A DNA stretch of 37,866 nucleotides from Saprospiraceae bacterium (GTDB lineage Bacteria > Bacteroidota > Bacteroidia > Chitinophagales > Saprospiraceae): assembly GCA_026993525.1 (NCBI GenBank), contig JALWSS010000200.1, positions 1-37,866 on the forward strand, in the 5' to 3' direction. The notes beneath the pieces were generated by a model that was not told where the DNA came from, did not search any database, and worked only from the letters and a program-made list of their open reading frames with translations. This document shows, one piece after another, positions 17,209 to 24,035 of the stretch (positions are counted from its first letter, which is position 1; each line of letters opens with the position of its first letter). The position numbers and the translations under genes were made by a program.

Positions 17209-17502
17209 ATGCCCCGGTCCGGGTGTTTCTTAAACGCAATCAATTGCAATGAGCACTTCAGCATTAAAAAAATCATTCAAAATGGCATTCGTGACCTGCC
17301 CGAGGAAGGCTTGAAGATGGTGGCCGACTTTGTGCTGTTCATCCGTGTCCGGCTGGCTCATGAAAAAGACCTCGATGAGGAAAAAATGATGGAATTTCTT
17401 TCCAAAGAATTAGAGAATCTCAGTGCCTCTGAAACCGCGCATTTGGAAGAAGAATTTGAGAACTACGAAAAAGACTTTCCAATTGAGCAAATACGCAAGT
17501 GA
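17209..17502 (+). CDS. Putative antitoxin of a VapBC-like pair, N-terminus possibly frameshifted
   Basis: A 97-residue frame. The body (IIQNGIRDLPEEGLKMVADFVLFIRVRL ... LEEEFENYEKDFPIEQIRK) resembles small antitoxins that precede PIN toxins. The first ~20 residues (MPRSGCFLNAINCNEHFSI) do not look like the family. In the neighbouring frame, ATG 17249 encodes MSTSALKK, a much more typical start, and runs into a 7-A tract at 17266-17272; one extra A would join it exactly to IIQNGIRDLPEEG. So either the deposited sequence has lost an A, the gene carries a frameshift, or polymerase slippage at A7 makes the antitoxin. It overlaps the toxin by 20 nt. Base composition is lower in GC than the neighbours. 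Confidence 0.65.
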   Translation: MPRSGCFLNAINCNEHFSIKKIIQNGIRDLPEEGLKMVADFVLFIRVRLAHEKDLDEEKMMEFLSKELENLSASETAHLEEEFENYEKDFPIEQIRK

Positions 17503-17875
17503 TACAATGGCACTCGTCCTTTACCTGGAAGGTCGTCGAATGCCGTCCAGTGTAAGAAACTGTTTTACCTCGGCTGAGTCTGGAAAATCCAAGATAATTA
17601 TTCCAGCCATCGTTTTGGCTGAAATTGGTTACCTGGCTGAAAAGAGCAGAATTTCTGCCACTTTGGAGGATGTAAACAAGCTCATCGATGAAAAAGAGAA
17701 TTCTTCCGTCGTAAACCTCGACCTTGAAGTTATAAGACAAGCTTTCCAGATCAAAGACATTCCGGAACTCCACGACAGGCTGATTGCTGCAACCGCTGCC
17801 ATCCACGGCATTCCACTCCTATCCAATGATCCTGCGATAGAAAAGTCAGTATCCACTAAAACAATTTGGAAATAA
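17483..17875 (+). CDS. PIN-domain toxin, VapC-like RNase
   Basis: A PIN-domain protein of 130 residues if started at TTG 17483 (LSKYASDTMALVLYLEG). The conserved first acidic residue lies in SDTMALVLYLEG, so the ATG at 17509 would remove it and is unlikely; the ATG at 17423 would add an unrelated 20-residue leader. Other PIN landmarks are PAIVLAEIGYL (second acidic residue, Glu), IPELHDRLIAATAAIHGIPLLSNDPAI (third acidic residue in HDRLIAA, fourth in SNDPAI). Such proteins are Mg-dependent ribonucleases restrained by the upstream antitoxin. The 20-nt overlap with the antitoxin gene suggests translational coupling, which would fit a TTG start. Confidence 0.8.
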   Translation: MSKYASDTMALVLYLEGRRMPSSVRNCFTSAESGKSKIIIPAIVLAEIGYLAEKSRISATLEDVNKLIDEKENSSVVNLDLEVIRQAFQIKDIPELHDRLIAATAAIHGIPLLSNDPAIEKSVSTKTIWK

Positions 17876-17934
17876 TCTCGAATTGGCCGAAATAAGGCTA
17901 AAATAAGGGTTTTGCGAAGCGAGAAAATGAATGT

Positions 17935-18022
17935 ATTTGCGTGAATTTGTTAACTTGATTTAATGAATTTGCGTGAATTTGTTTAGTTTAGTGAACAAAT
18001 TAGCGTGAATTTGTTTACTTAC
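17935..18022. repeat. Three direct repeats at exact 32-bp spacing (iteron-like)
   Basis: GCGTGAATTTGTT or a close form recurs with core GTGAATTTG at 17941, 17973 and 18005, each 32 bp apart, or about three helical turns. The third copy ends about 20 nt before the ATPase gene start. The block fills the 169-nt gap between the PIN toxin and the AAA ATPase. Confidence 0.8.
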
Positions 18023-18044
18023 TCACTTCGCAATCCCTGGCAAA

Positions 18045-19205
18045 ATGGAATCATTTATTCCCCGAACGATTGAAAATGAGTTATTTAAAAGCCTGACCGG
18101 TCCTATCCGGAAGGTCAATATACTTTATGGCCCCCGGCAGGTGGGTAAAACTTCATTGTCAGAAAGAATTCTTGATCGACTTGACACCAGCAAGATCATA
18201 CGACTCAATGCGGATTCCGGTCCGGACAGTGCCCTGTTTTCATCACGAGACCCTGCCCAATTCCGCCTGCTGATTGGTAACAACAGATTTCTTTTCATCG
18301 ATGAAGCACAACGCATCCCCGATATTGGCATCAATCTTAAAATACTGCACGATCAATTTCCCAATCTGAGGATTCTGGTTACCGGCTCTTCCTCCCTCGA
18401 TCTGGCAAATAAAATCCTGGAGCCGCTGACAGGTCGCACCAGAACATGGTGGCTGTACCCAATGTCTGCGCAGGAGTTGAGTGCAGTTTTCGGAAACCTG
18501 AACTACCACCGGCGCCTGGAAGAGTGGCTGCTGTTTGGCACTTACCCTGAAGTGGTAACCACACCCGGGCGTGATGACAAGATTACCTATCTGACCGAGC
18601 TGACCAATTCCTACCTGTTCAAGGATATTCTGGAACTGGCAAACATCAGGAACAGTTCGGTATTGAGGCACCTTCTCAAAATGATTGCGCTTCAGATTGG
18701 TGGAGAAGTTTCCTACAACAAATTGGGAAGAAAACTCGGAATAGCGACCCTGACCGTTCAACGATATGTGGATTTGCTGGAGAAGGCTTTCGTGGTTAAA
18801 ACAATTGGGGGCTTCAGTAGAAATATGCGCAAAGAAATTACCAAAAGCAAAAAGATCTACTTTCTGGACCTGGGTATCCGCAATTCCCTCATAGACCGTT
18901 TTAACCCGTTGGCCCTTCGGGACGATACCGGTGCCCTCTGGGAAAACTTCCTATTTATCGAAAGGATGAAACTGTTCCGCAACAACCGACTCAGGGGCAA
19001 CCACTTTTTCTGGCGCCTTCACACGGGGGCGGAACTGGACATGGTAGAAGAAACCGAACAGGGAATAACCGGCTACGAATTCAAATTCAGCAATAAAAAA
19101 GCCAGGGCACCGGCCAGTTGGGTGCAGAATTACCCGGGAGCGGGTTTTCAATTGGTCAATGTTGACAACTATTTGCCATTTGTGCTGGAATTGCCCGGTG
19201 GCTGA
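18045..19205 (+). CDS. AAA ATPase with C-terminal DUF4143
   Basis: A 386-residue protein. Walker A is GPRQVGKTS at 29-37, Walker B is RFLFIDEAQ at 81-89, and the sensor-like segment LRILVTGSSSLDL follows. A winged-helix-like region (LGRKLGIATLTVQRYVDLLEKAFVV) and the DUF4143 C-terminus (LDLGIRNSLI ... GALWENFLFIER ... FWRLHTGAELDMVEE ... EFKFS) complete the family pattern; the C-terminus resembles a PD-(D/E)XK-like fold (ELD...EFK). These ATPases are common in accessory regions and have no settled function. The gene follows the toxin-antitoxin pair and the 32-bp repeats, and its GC content is lower than the core genes. Start ATG 18045. Confidence 0.85.
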   Translation: MESFIPRTIENELFKSLTGPIRKVNILYGPRQVGKTSLSERILDRLDTSKIIRLNADSGPDSALFSSRDPAQFRLLIGNNRFLFIDEAQRIPDIGINLKILHDQFPNLRILVTGSSSLDLANKILEPLTGRTRTWWLYPMSAQELSAVFGNLNYHRRLEEWLLFGTYPEVVTTPGRDDKITYLTELTNSYLFKDILELANIRNSSVLRHLLKMIALQIGGEVSYNKLGRKLGIATLTVQRYVDLLEKAFVVKTIGGFSRNMRKEITKSKKIYFLDLGIRNSLIDRFNPLALRDDTGALWENFLFIERMKLFRNNRLRGNHFFWRLHTGAELDMVEETEQGITGYEFKFSNKKARAPASWVQNYPGAGFQLVNVDNYLPFVLELPGG

Positions 19206-19214
19206 GGGTCCGGA

Positions 19215-20222
19215 TCAATTGACTCCCGCAAGTTTCTTCCGCAACACCTCCCGCACGATCACCTCCCCGTGGTGGCGGGTGTTTTCGATGAACAGCTTGC
19301 TGGTGTTGAGGCCGGCCTGCACCACCCCGGCCAGGTACACATTGGGCAGGTTCGACTCAAAGGTATCGGGGGTCATCACCGGGGTTCGTTCCTCGTCGTC
19401 GTTGATGGCGATGCCCATTTTCCGAAGGAAACCGTAGTTGGGCTGGTAGCCGGTCATGGCCAGCACAAAGTCGTTTGGCAGCTCTACTTCCCCATCGGGT
19501 GTGTTGAGCACCGCAGTGTCCGGTTTGATTTCCTTTACCGTGGTATTGAAATACGCCTTGATGCTTCCTTCGGCAATTCGGTTTTCGATGTTGGGTTTGA
19601 TCCAGTATTTCACTTTCTCATAAATGCCGTTTTCACGGATGGCCATGGTCACTTCGGCCCCTTTGTAATAGGTCTCCAGGGCCACATCGCAGGCGCTGTT
19701 GGCAGCGCCCACTACCAGCACCTTCTGCCCGATGTAGGGATGCGCCTCGTCGTAGAAATGTTTCACCTTCGGCAAATCCTCGCCCGGCACGCCCATCATC
19801 CGGGCGGTGTCGTAAAAACCGGTGGCAATGACCACAGTGCGGGTCTGGTACTCACTTTTGCCGGTTTTTACTTTGTATAGCCCTTCGGGCAATGCCTCCA
19901 GGCCCTGCACCGCCTCGTACAGGTGTATGGGCAGCTTCCAGAACTCCGCCACCCGGCGGTAATATTCCAAAGCCTCCCTGCGGGTGGGTTTGTCGCTGTG
20001 GGAAATAAAAGGGGTGTTGCCAATCTCCAGTTTCAACGAAGTGGAAAAAAAGGTCATGTTGGTGGGGAAATTAAAAATGGAATTGACCAATACACCCTTT
20101 TCCAGAATGAGGCAATTGAGCTTGTGCCTCCGGGCCTCGATGCCACACGCCAGCCCGGACGGACCCGCACCCACTATCAGCAAGTCGTAAATATTCCCAG
20201 CGTTTTTCCGATTCATGTTCAT
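19215..20222 (-). CDS. ypdA: YpdA-family FAD/NADPH-dependent thiol-disulfide reductase
   Basis: A 335-residue flavoprotein. The FAD-binding GAGPSG is at residues 18-23, VIATGFYD near 132-138, and the NADPH-binding VVGAANSACD near 171-180. The N-terminal signature (LNCLILEKGVLVNSIFNFP, then MTFFSTS) is typical of YpdA, proposed to reduce bacillithiol disulfide in Firmicutes. Whether this organism makes bacillithiol cannot be seen here, so another low-molecular-weight thiol is possible. It acts in the cytosol. Convergent with the ATPase gene (9-nt gap) and divergent from the DUF3667 gene across a CATCCCT repeat region. A second in-frame Met lies two codons after the first. Confidence 0.85.
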   Translation of the reverse strand: MNMNRKNAGNIYDLLIVGAGPSGLACGIEARRHKLNCLILEKGVLVNSIFNFPTNMTFFSTSLKLEIGNTPFISHSDKPTRREALEYYRRVAEFWKLPIHLYEAVQGLEALPEGLYKVKTGKSEYQTRTVVIATGFYDTARMMGVPGEDLPKVKHFYDEAHPYIGQKVLVVGAANSACDVALETYYKGAEVTMAIRENGIYEKVKYWIKPNIENRIAEGSIKAYFNTTVKEIKPDTAVLNTPDGEVELPNDFVLAMTGYQPNYGFLRKMGIAINDDEERTPVMTPDTFESNLPNVYLAGVVQAGLNTSKLFIENTRHHGEVIVREVLRKKLAGVN

Positions 20223-20290
20223 TGTTATCGCATTTCAAATCGCAGTAAACCTCTTCCTCTTTTCAAAACCCCAAACTACCCGCTTTCCTA

Positions 20291-20414
20291 CTCATCCCTC
20301 ATCCCTGAGTAGGGAGTAGAGAGTAGGAGGTAGTTAGCGCTTTCATCCCTCATCCCCCGTCTGTTCAGCCGGGCAAGCTCATCCCTCATCCCTCATCCCT
20401 CATCCCTCATCCCT
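20291..20414. repeat. CATCCCT heptamer block with 42-bp dispersed element
   Basis: This lies between divergent ypdA and the DUF3667 gene. CATCCCT units occur at both ends (20291-20306 and 20386-20414). Between them, TAGGGAG-type units precede a 42-bp block (20344-20385) identical to 2651-2692. A weak -7-like TATCTTG at about 20428 precedes the DUF3667 gene. Confidence 0.85.
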
Positions 20415-20455
20415 ACTCAAAATAATTATCTTGTGGCCCGCAAAAATAGGCCTTC

Positions 20456-21520
20456 ATGGAAAACCTGTCCAATTGCCTCAACTGTGGTCATCCGCTGCCT
20501 TCAGACGACCGTTTTTGCCCTTCATGCGGGCAGAAGAACAAATCCAGTTTCATTTCGGTTCGGGAGTTTCTGGGTGACTTTTTTGACCAGCTTTTCAACC
20601 TCGACAACCGCATCTTTCGCACCCTGGCAGCGCTGCTGGTGCCCGGCAAGCTGACCCTGGCATGGTTTGCCGGCAGGCGGAAACCCTTTTACCATCCCTT
20701 GCGGATTTTCATCGTGGCTGCTGCGGTGATGCTCACGGTAGCCACCTTGCTGCTCAGGAACTCAGACCTGGACGAAATGGATCGTTTTTGGGAGCGGCAA
20801 AAGATCACTTTTTTCGAAAAACGATCTTACGATCAAATCGACAGCCTGAGCCAATCCTTAAAAGAGGAATTCCCGCAAGCACCGGTAGCGGAAGCCCTCG
20901 ACAGCCTCAAAGCCCGGTTTGCCGTCGGCAAAAAAATCCACATCCCTGATAGCATAGACCTGACGACGAGTCTTATCATTGAAAAAACCAAAGTACTCAA
21001 TGGCAAACAAGCGGTTAAAGTGGCCGCAAAAGACGCCCTGGAAATGCGGGAAAAAGACCTGGCCGACAAATATGGCGTGACCGGCTTTTGGGAACGACTC
21101 ACCCTGATCCAAACTTTGCGCATCCTCAAAGCCGGTGACCAGATCGTTTATTACGCCCTCGGCAACGTCATCTGGATGATGCTGCTCATGATGCCCCTGC
21201 TGGCACTGGCCCTCAAATTCCTTTACATCCGCCGGGGGCATTACATGGTGGAACACCTGGTATTTGCCCTGCACACCCACTCCTTTACCTTCGTCCTTAT
21301 CACACTCGCCTTTCTGACCGGACGCTGGTGGGAACCCGGTACCGTTGCGCTCCTGGCCGTAGGAATCACTGCCCTGTACATCCTGCTGGCCATGAAGCGC
21401 TACTACCGGCAAGGCTGGATCAAAACCCTGATCAAATACGCCCTCGTCAATTTCATGTATTTCTTCCTCCTCTCAATAGCCATGCTGCTCACGACGGTGG
21501 TGAGCATGCTGTTGTTTTGA
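20456..21520 (+). CDS. DUF3667 zinc-ribbon membrane protein
   Basis: A 354-residue protein. An N-terminal zinc ribbon has Cys pairs at residues 7/10 and 21/24 (CLNC ... CPSCGQK), followed by the DUF3667 signature (FLGDFFDQLFNLDNRIFRTLAALLVPGKLTLAWFAGRRKPFYHPLRIF in segments). A transmembrane helix lies near residues 85-100, then a soluble region of about 130 residues and four further hydrophobic helices. The family is frequent in Bacteroidota and functionally uncharacterised. It is monocistronic; the stop codon is followed within 5 nt by the mini-hairpin array. Confidence 0.8.
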   Translation: MENLSNCLNCGHPLPSDDRFCPSCGQKNKSSFISVREFLGDFFDQLFNLDNRIFRTLAALLVPGKLTLAWFAGRRKPFYHPLRIFIVAAAVMLTVATLLLRNSDLDEMDRFWERQKITFFEKRSYDQIDSLSQSLKEEFPQAPVAEALDSLKARFAVGKKIHIPDSIDLTTSLIIEKTKVLNGKQAVKVAAKDALEMREKDLADKYGVTGFWERLTLIQTLRILKAGDQIVYYALGNVIWMMLLMMPLLALALKFLYIRRGHYMVEHLVFALHTHSFTFVLITLAFLTGRWWEPGTVALLAVGITALYILLAMKRYYRQGWIKTLIKYALVNFMYFFLLSIAMLLTTVVSMLLF

Positions 21521-21524
21521 TCAA

Positions 21525-21626
21525 GGCACCTTCGGTGCGTTTAGTCCGCCTGGAGGCGGAGTTTAGCCTCCTTCGTCGGGTTTATCCCGCCTGGCGCCGG
21601 AGTTTAGATGGCTTCGCCATGTTTAT
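21525..21626. repeat. Mini-hairpin array with GTTTAG spacers (inverted orientation)
   Basis: Five tandem units follow the DUF3667 stop: GCACC-TTC-GGTGC, CCGCC-TGGA-GGCGG, an imperfect CCTCC...CGG, CCGCC-TGGC-GCCGG and ATGGC-TTC-GCCAT, separated by GTTTAG or GTTTAT. Read on the minus strand, unit order matches the array at 36603-36686. Confidence 0.85.
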
Positions 21627-21638
21627 GGAGGGCTACCT

Positions 21639-21716
21639 CGATTCTTCGATTCCTCGATTCCTCGATTCCTCGATTCCTCTCCCGACGAATGTCGGGATCA
21701 ATTCCTCGATTCAGAC
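21639..21716. repeat. CGATTCCT octamer array with nested palindrome
   Basis: About seven CGATTCCT-like units, interrupted by the palindrome TCCCGAC-GAAT-GTCGGGA at 21680-21697 with ATCA following, after which the octamer resumes. Confidence 0.85.
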
Positions 21717-21735
21717 AATTACTGACCCCACCCCT

Positions 21736-21743
21736 TATTTTTG
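21736..21743 (+). promoter_or_regulatory. -7 box TATTTTTG before mtnA
   Basis: A match to TAnnTTTG, 17 nt before the ATG at 21761. This implies a very short leader. The -33 element is not evident. Confidence 0.5.
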
Positions 21744-21760
21744 CCTTTCAATTCTCCCTC

Positions 21761-22861
21761 ATGCGGATACAGGACCAACATTATCGGACCATTTGGGAAA
21801 AAGCCGGTTCAACCGGCACCGTGCAGGTCATTGACCAGCGGGTGTTGCCGTTTGAGCTGCGCATTGCCGAATGGAAGCAATTGGAAGACGCTGCCACCGG
21901 CATCCGGGACATGCAGGTGGGGGGGGCGCCGCTCATTGGCAGTGCGGCTGCCTACGGCATGTGGTTGGGCATCCGGGAGCTGAACCAGGCGTCCAACTGG
22001 CCAAAAGCCCTGGACGGGATCGCTAAAACGCTGCTCGGAACCAGGCCCACTGCGGTGAACCTCCGCCATGCCGTTGAAGCGGTGCTAAATGCCTGCTCCC
22101 GTCTTGCGACGAAAAAAGAATTGGCAACAGCAGCCTTGAATGTGGCCCGCCGTATCACAGAAGAAAGCGTGGAACATTGCCGGGCCATCGGCGAACACGG
22201 GCTTGAACGCATCTGCGACATTTACCGAAGGAAACAAAAACCTGTAAACATACTGACCCACTGCAATGCCGGCTGGCTGGCCTGCATAGACTTCGGCACG
22301 GCCACCGCACCCATGTACCTGGCCCACGACGAGGGCATCCCGGTTCACGTCTGGGTGGACGAAACCCGGCCGCGCAACCAGGGCGCCAGACTCACAGCCT
22401 TCGAGCTGGGGCAGCACGGCGTGCCGCACACCGTCATTGCCGACAACACGGGCGGACACCTGATGCAACTCGGAATGGTGGACCTGGTGCTGGTGGGAAG
22501 CGACCGCACCACCCGCAACGGCGATGTGGCCAACAAAACAGGCACCTACCTGAAAGCCCTGGCAGCACATGACAACGGGGTGCCATTCTATGTGGCATTG
22601 CCCTCCAGTTCCATTGACTGGTCGCTGCGCAATGGCGCCGATATTGAAATTGAACAGCGAAACCCGGACGAGGTGCAGTTCATCACCGGCCACGACGGAC
22701 AGGCCTTGCGCAAGGTTCGCCTGACCCCGGAAGCCAGCCCCGCCGCCAACTTCGCTTTTGATGTCACTCCCGCCAGGCTCGTCACCGGACTGATCACAGA
22801 ACGGGGCATCTGCGAGGCGTCGGAAAAGGCGTTGACAGGGCTGTTTCCGGAGTGGTCGTAG
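21761..22861 (+). CDS. mtnA: S-methyl-5-thioribose-1-phosphate isomerase family protein
   Basis: A 366-residue protein of the MtnA/eIF2B-alpha-like family, which converts methylthioribose-1-phosphate to methylthioribulose-1-phosphate. Catalytic residues are in place: Cys168 (THCNAGWLA) and Asp248 (VGSDRTTRNGDVANKTGTY). TRPTAVNL and DETRPRNQGARLTAFEL are also standard. Unusually, the substrate-binding VRGAP motif reads VGGAP at residues 53-57, so the Arg is replaced by Gly; this lies in a run of eight G. The open frame starts at 21608 inside repeats, but ATG 21761 after the promoter box is chosen. The adjacent class II aldolase supports a role in methylthioribose metabolism. The related 5-deoxyribose route is an alternative. 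Confidence 0.88.
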   Translation: MRIQDQHYRTIWEKAGSTGTVQVIDQRVLPFELRIAEWKQLEDAATGIRDMQVGGAPLIGSAAAYGMWLGIRELNQASNWPKALDGIAKTLLGTRPTAVNLRHAVEAVLNACSRLATKKELATAALNVARRITEESVEHCRAIGEHGLERICDIYRRKQKPVNILTHCNAGWLACIDFGTATAPMYLAHDEGIPVHVWVDETRPRNQGARLTAFELGQHGVPHTVIADNTGGHLMQLGMVDLVLVGSDRTTRNGDVANKTGTYLKALAAHDNGVPFYVALPSSSIDWSLRNGADIEIEQRNPDEVQFITGHDGQALRKVRLTPEASPAANFAFDVTPARLVTGLITERGICEASEKALTGLFPEWS

Positions 22862-22864
22862 ATT

Positions 22865-22959
22865 GTGGCTCCCCGAGGGATCGGGGCAGGCTGTGGCTCC
22901 CCGAGGGATCGGGGCAGGCTGTGGCTCCCCGAGGGATCGGGGCAGGCTGTGGCTCCCCG
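22865..22959. repeat. 28-bp direct repeat x3.4 between mtnA and the aldolase gene
   Basis: Units begin at 22865, 22893 and 22921, with a partial one at 22949. They are identical as read and have no spacers between them. Each contains the stem-loop CCCCGA-GGGA-TCGGGG followed by CAGGCT. Related single copies are at 12975-13003 and twice in 26653-26715. Contiguous units rule out a CRISPR. Confidence 0.9.
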
Positions 22960-23015
22960 TGCCGTCCCCGATTAAACCGATTAATCCGATTTCACCGATT
23001 TCACCACTCCCAACC

Positions 23016-23615
23016 ATGCCCGAAGGAATCATCAAATTCAAAGCTCACTGGCGGGAGACGGCCCTGCCCTATCCGGAGCTGTTGCCGGAACTCATCCATT
23101 GGCGGCAGGTGCTGTACCAGGCGGGATTGATCGGGGTCTGCCCCGACGGCATCGGGTACGGCAACATCAGCCGGCGGGTGCCGGGCACCGGCCAGTTTCT
23201 CATCACCGGTTCCGGAACGGGCGGCTTGCCCGAGCTGACCGAAACCCATTTTTCACTGGTAAAAAAGGTGATCACCGACAACAATGAACTCTGGTGCGAA
23301 GGCCCGGTCATCGCCTCCTCCGAGAGCATGAGCCACGCAGCAGTGTACGAAACCTGGCCGCAAGCCGGTGCCGTACTTCACATCCACCAGGCGGAGTGGT
23401 GGAAAAAATGGCTGCACAAACTACCCACCACCGACCCCTCAGCGGAATACGGCACCGTGGCCATGGCACACAGCATCGCCGGGCTGACCCGCACCATCGT
23501 TGCCCAACGGCAACAACCGAAGGTCATCATCATGGCCGGACACCCGGAAGGGATCATTGCCTTTGGTGAGAATCTTGAAAATGCAGTTGGGGAAACTGAG
23601 GAACTGAAGAATTGA
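23016..23615 (+). CDS. Class II aldolase/dehydratase, probable MtnB or DrdA-type
   Basis: A 199-residue zinc-dependent class II aldolase fold protein. Visible landmarks are GYGNIS, FLITGSGTGGLPEL, the catalytic Glu in ASSESMSH, zinc ligands HIH (VLHIHQAEWW) and the third His in MAGHPEGIIAFG. Downstream of mtnA it may dehydrate methylthioribulose-1-phosphate (MtnB) in methionine salvage. It could instead cleave it to dihydroxyacetone phosphate and an aldehyde, as in the DHAP shunt; the sequence alone does not decide. No mtnK, mtnC or mtnD is nearby. The frame opens at 22863 in the repeats, but ATG 23016 is the credible start. The last residues (EELKN) and the stop come from a GAGGAACTGAAGAATT-type repeat. 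Confidence 0.75.
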   Translation: MPEGIIKFKAHWRETALPYPELLPELIHWRQVLYQAGLIGVCPDGIGYGNISRRVPGTGQFLITGSGTGGLPELTETHFSLVKKVITDNNELWCEGPVIASSESMSHAAVYETWPQAGAVLHIHQAEWWKKWLHKLPTTDPSAEYGTVAMAHSIAGLTRTIVAQRQQPKVIIMAGHPEGIIAFGENLENAVGETEELKN

Positions 23616-23690
23616 GGAACTGAAGAATCGAGCCTGTCCAGCCTGTCTAGCCGACAGGCAGGCAGGCCAGACGGGGAACTGAGGAACTGA
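23597..23690. repeat. GAGGAACTGAAGAATT-type repeats and CCAGACGGGG element
   Basis: The first part overlaps the end of the aldolase gene. At 23631-23676 lies a segment containing the perfect hairpin GCCTGTC-TAGCC-GACAGGC and ending CCAGACGGGG, related to 15768-15800. GAGGAACTGA repeats resume after it. Confidence 0.75.
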
Positions 23691-23724
23691 ACGTTTACTA
23701 AACCTTTGGAGGTTTAGTAAACGT
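23691..23724. repeat. Perfect 15-bp stem-loop with TTGG loop
   Basis: ACGTTTACTAAACCT at 23691-23705 is the exact reverse complement of AGGTTTAGTAAACGT at 23710-23724, with a 4-nt loop. It contains two CTAAAC motifs facing each other, the same spacer found in the mini-hairpin arrays. There is no T-run, so an intrinsic terminator is unlikely. Confidence 0.85.
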
Positions 23725-23732
23725 GAGTTACT

Positions 23733-24035
23733 CTCGATTCCTCAAATCCTCGATTCCTCAAATCCTCAAATCCTGAGTCCACTGCAAAAAGTGGTATTTC
23801 CAATTACGACGGAAAGCTGATGAACAGTTGACTAATAATTAAATGTTTAACATTCTAAAGTTCAATCAACGACGCATCTCAAAAACCTCAAAAATCCATT
23901 CAATCCCGAAGGCTTTCGGGACCAAAAACATGGGTTCCTTCGAAAATGGGGGTTTTTGCAGTGCTCTCAATCCTCAAATCCTCAAATCCTCAAATCCTCA
24001 AATCCTCAAATCCTCAAATCCTCGATTCCTCAAAC
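23733..24035. repeat. CTCAAATC/CTCGATTC octamer arrays with palindrome
   Basis: Two octamer blocks (23733-23778 and 23965-24035) flank about 190 nt of AT-richer sequence with no gene seen. That stretch includes the palindrome TCCCGAA-GGCT-TTCGGGA at 23904-23921. The second block overlaps the 3' end of the DUF5691 gene. Confidence 0.85.

Noticed and set aside
22865-22959. Possible CRISPR: identical 28-bp repeats
   Set aside because: Units are contiguous with no unique spacers, and no cas genes are near.
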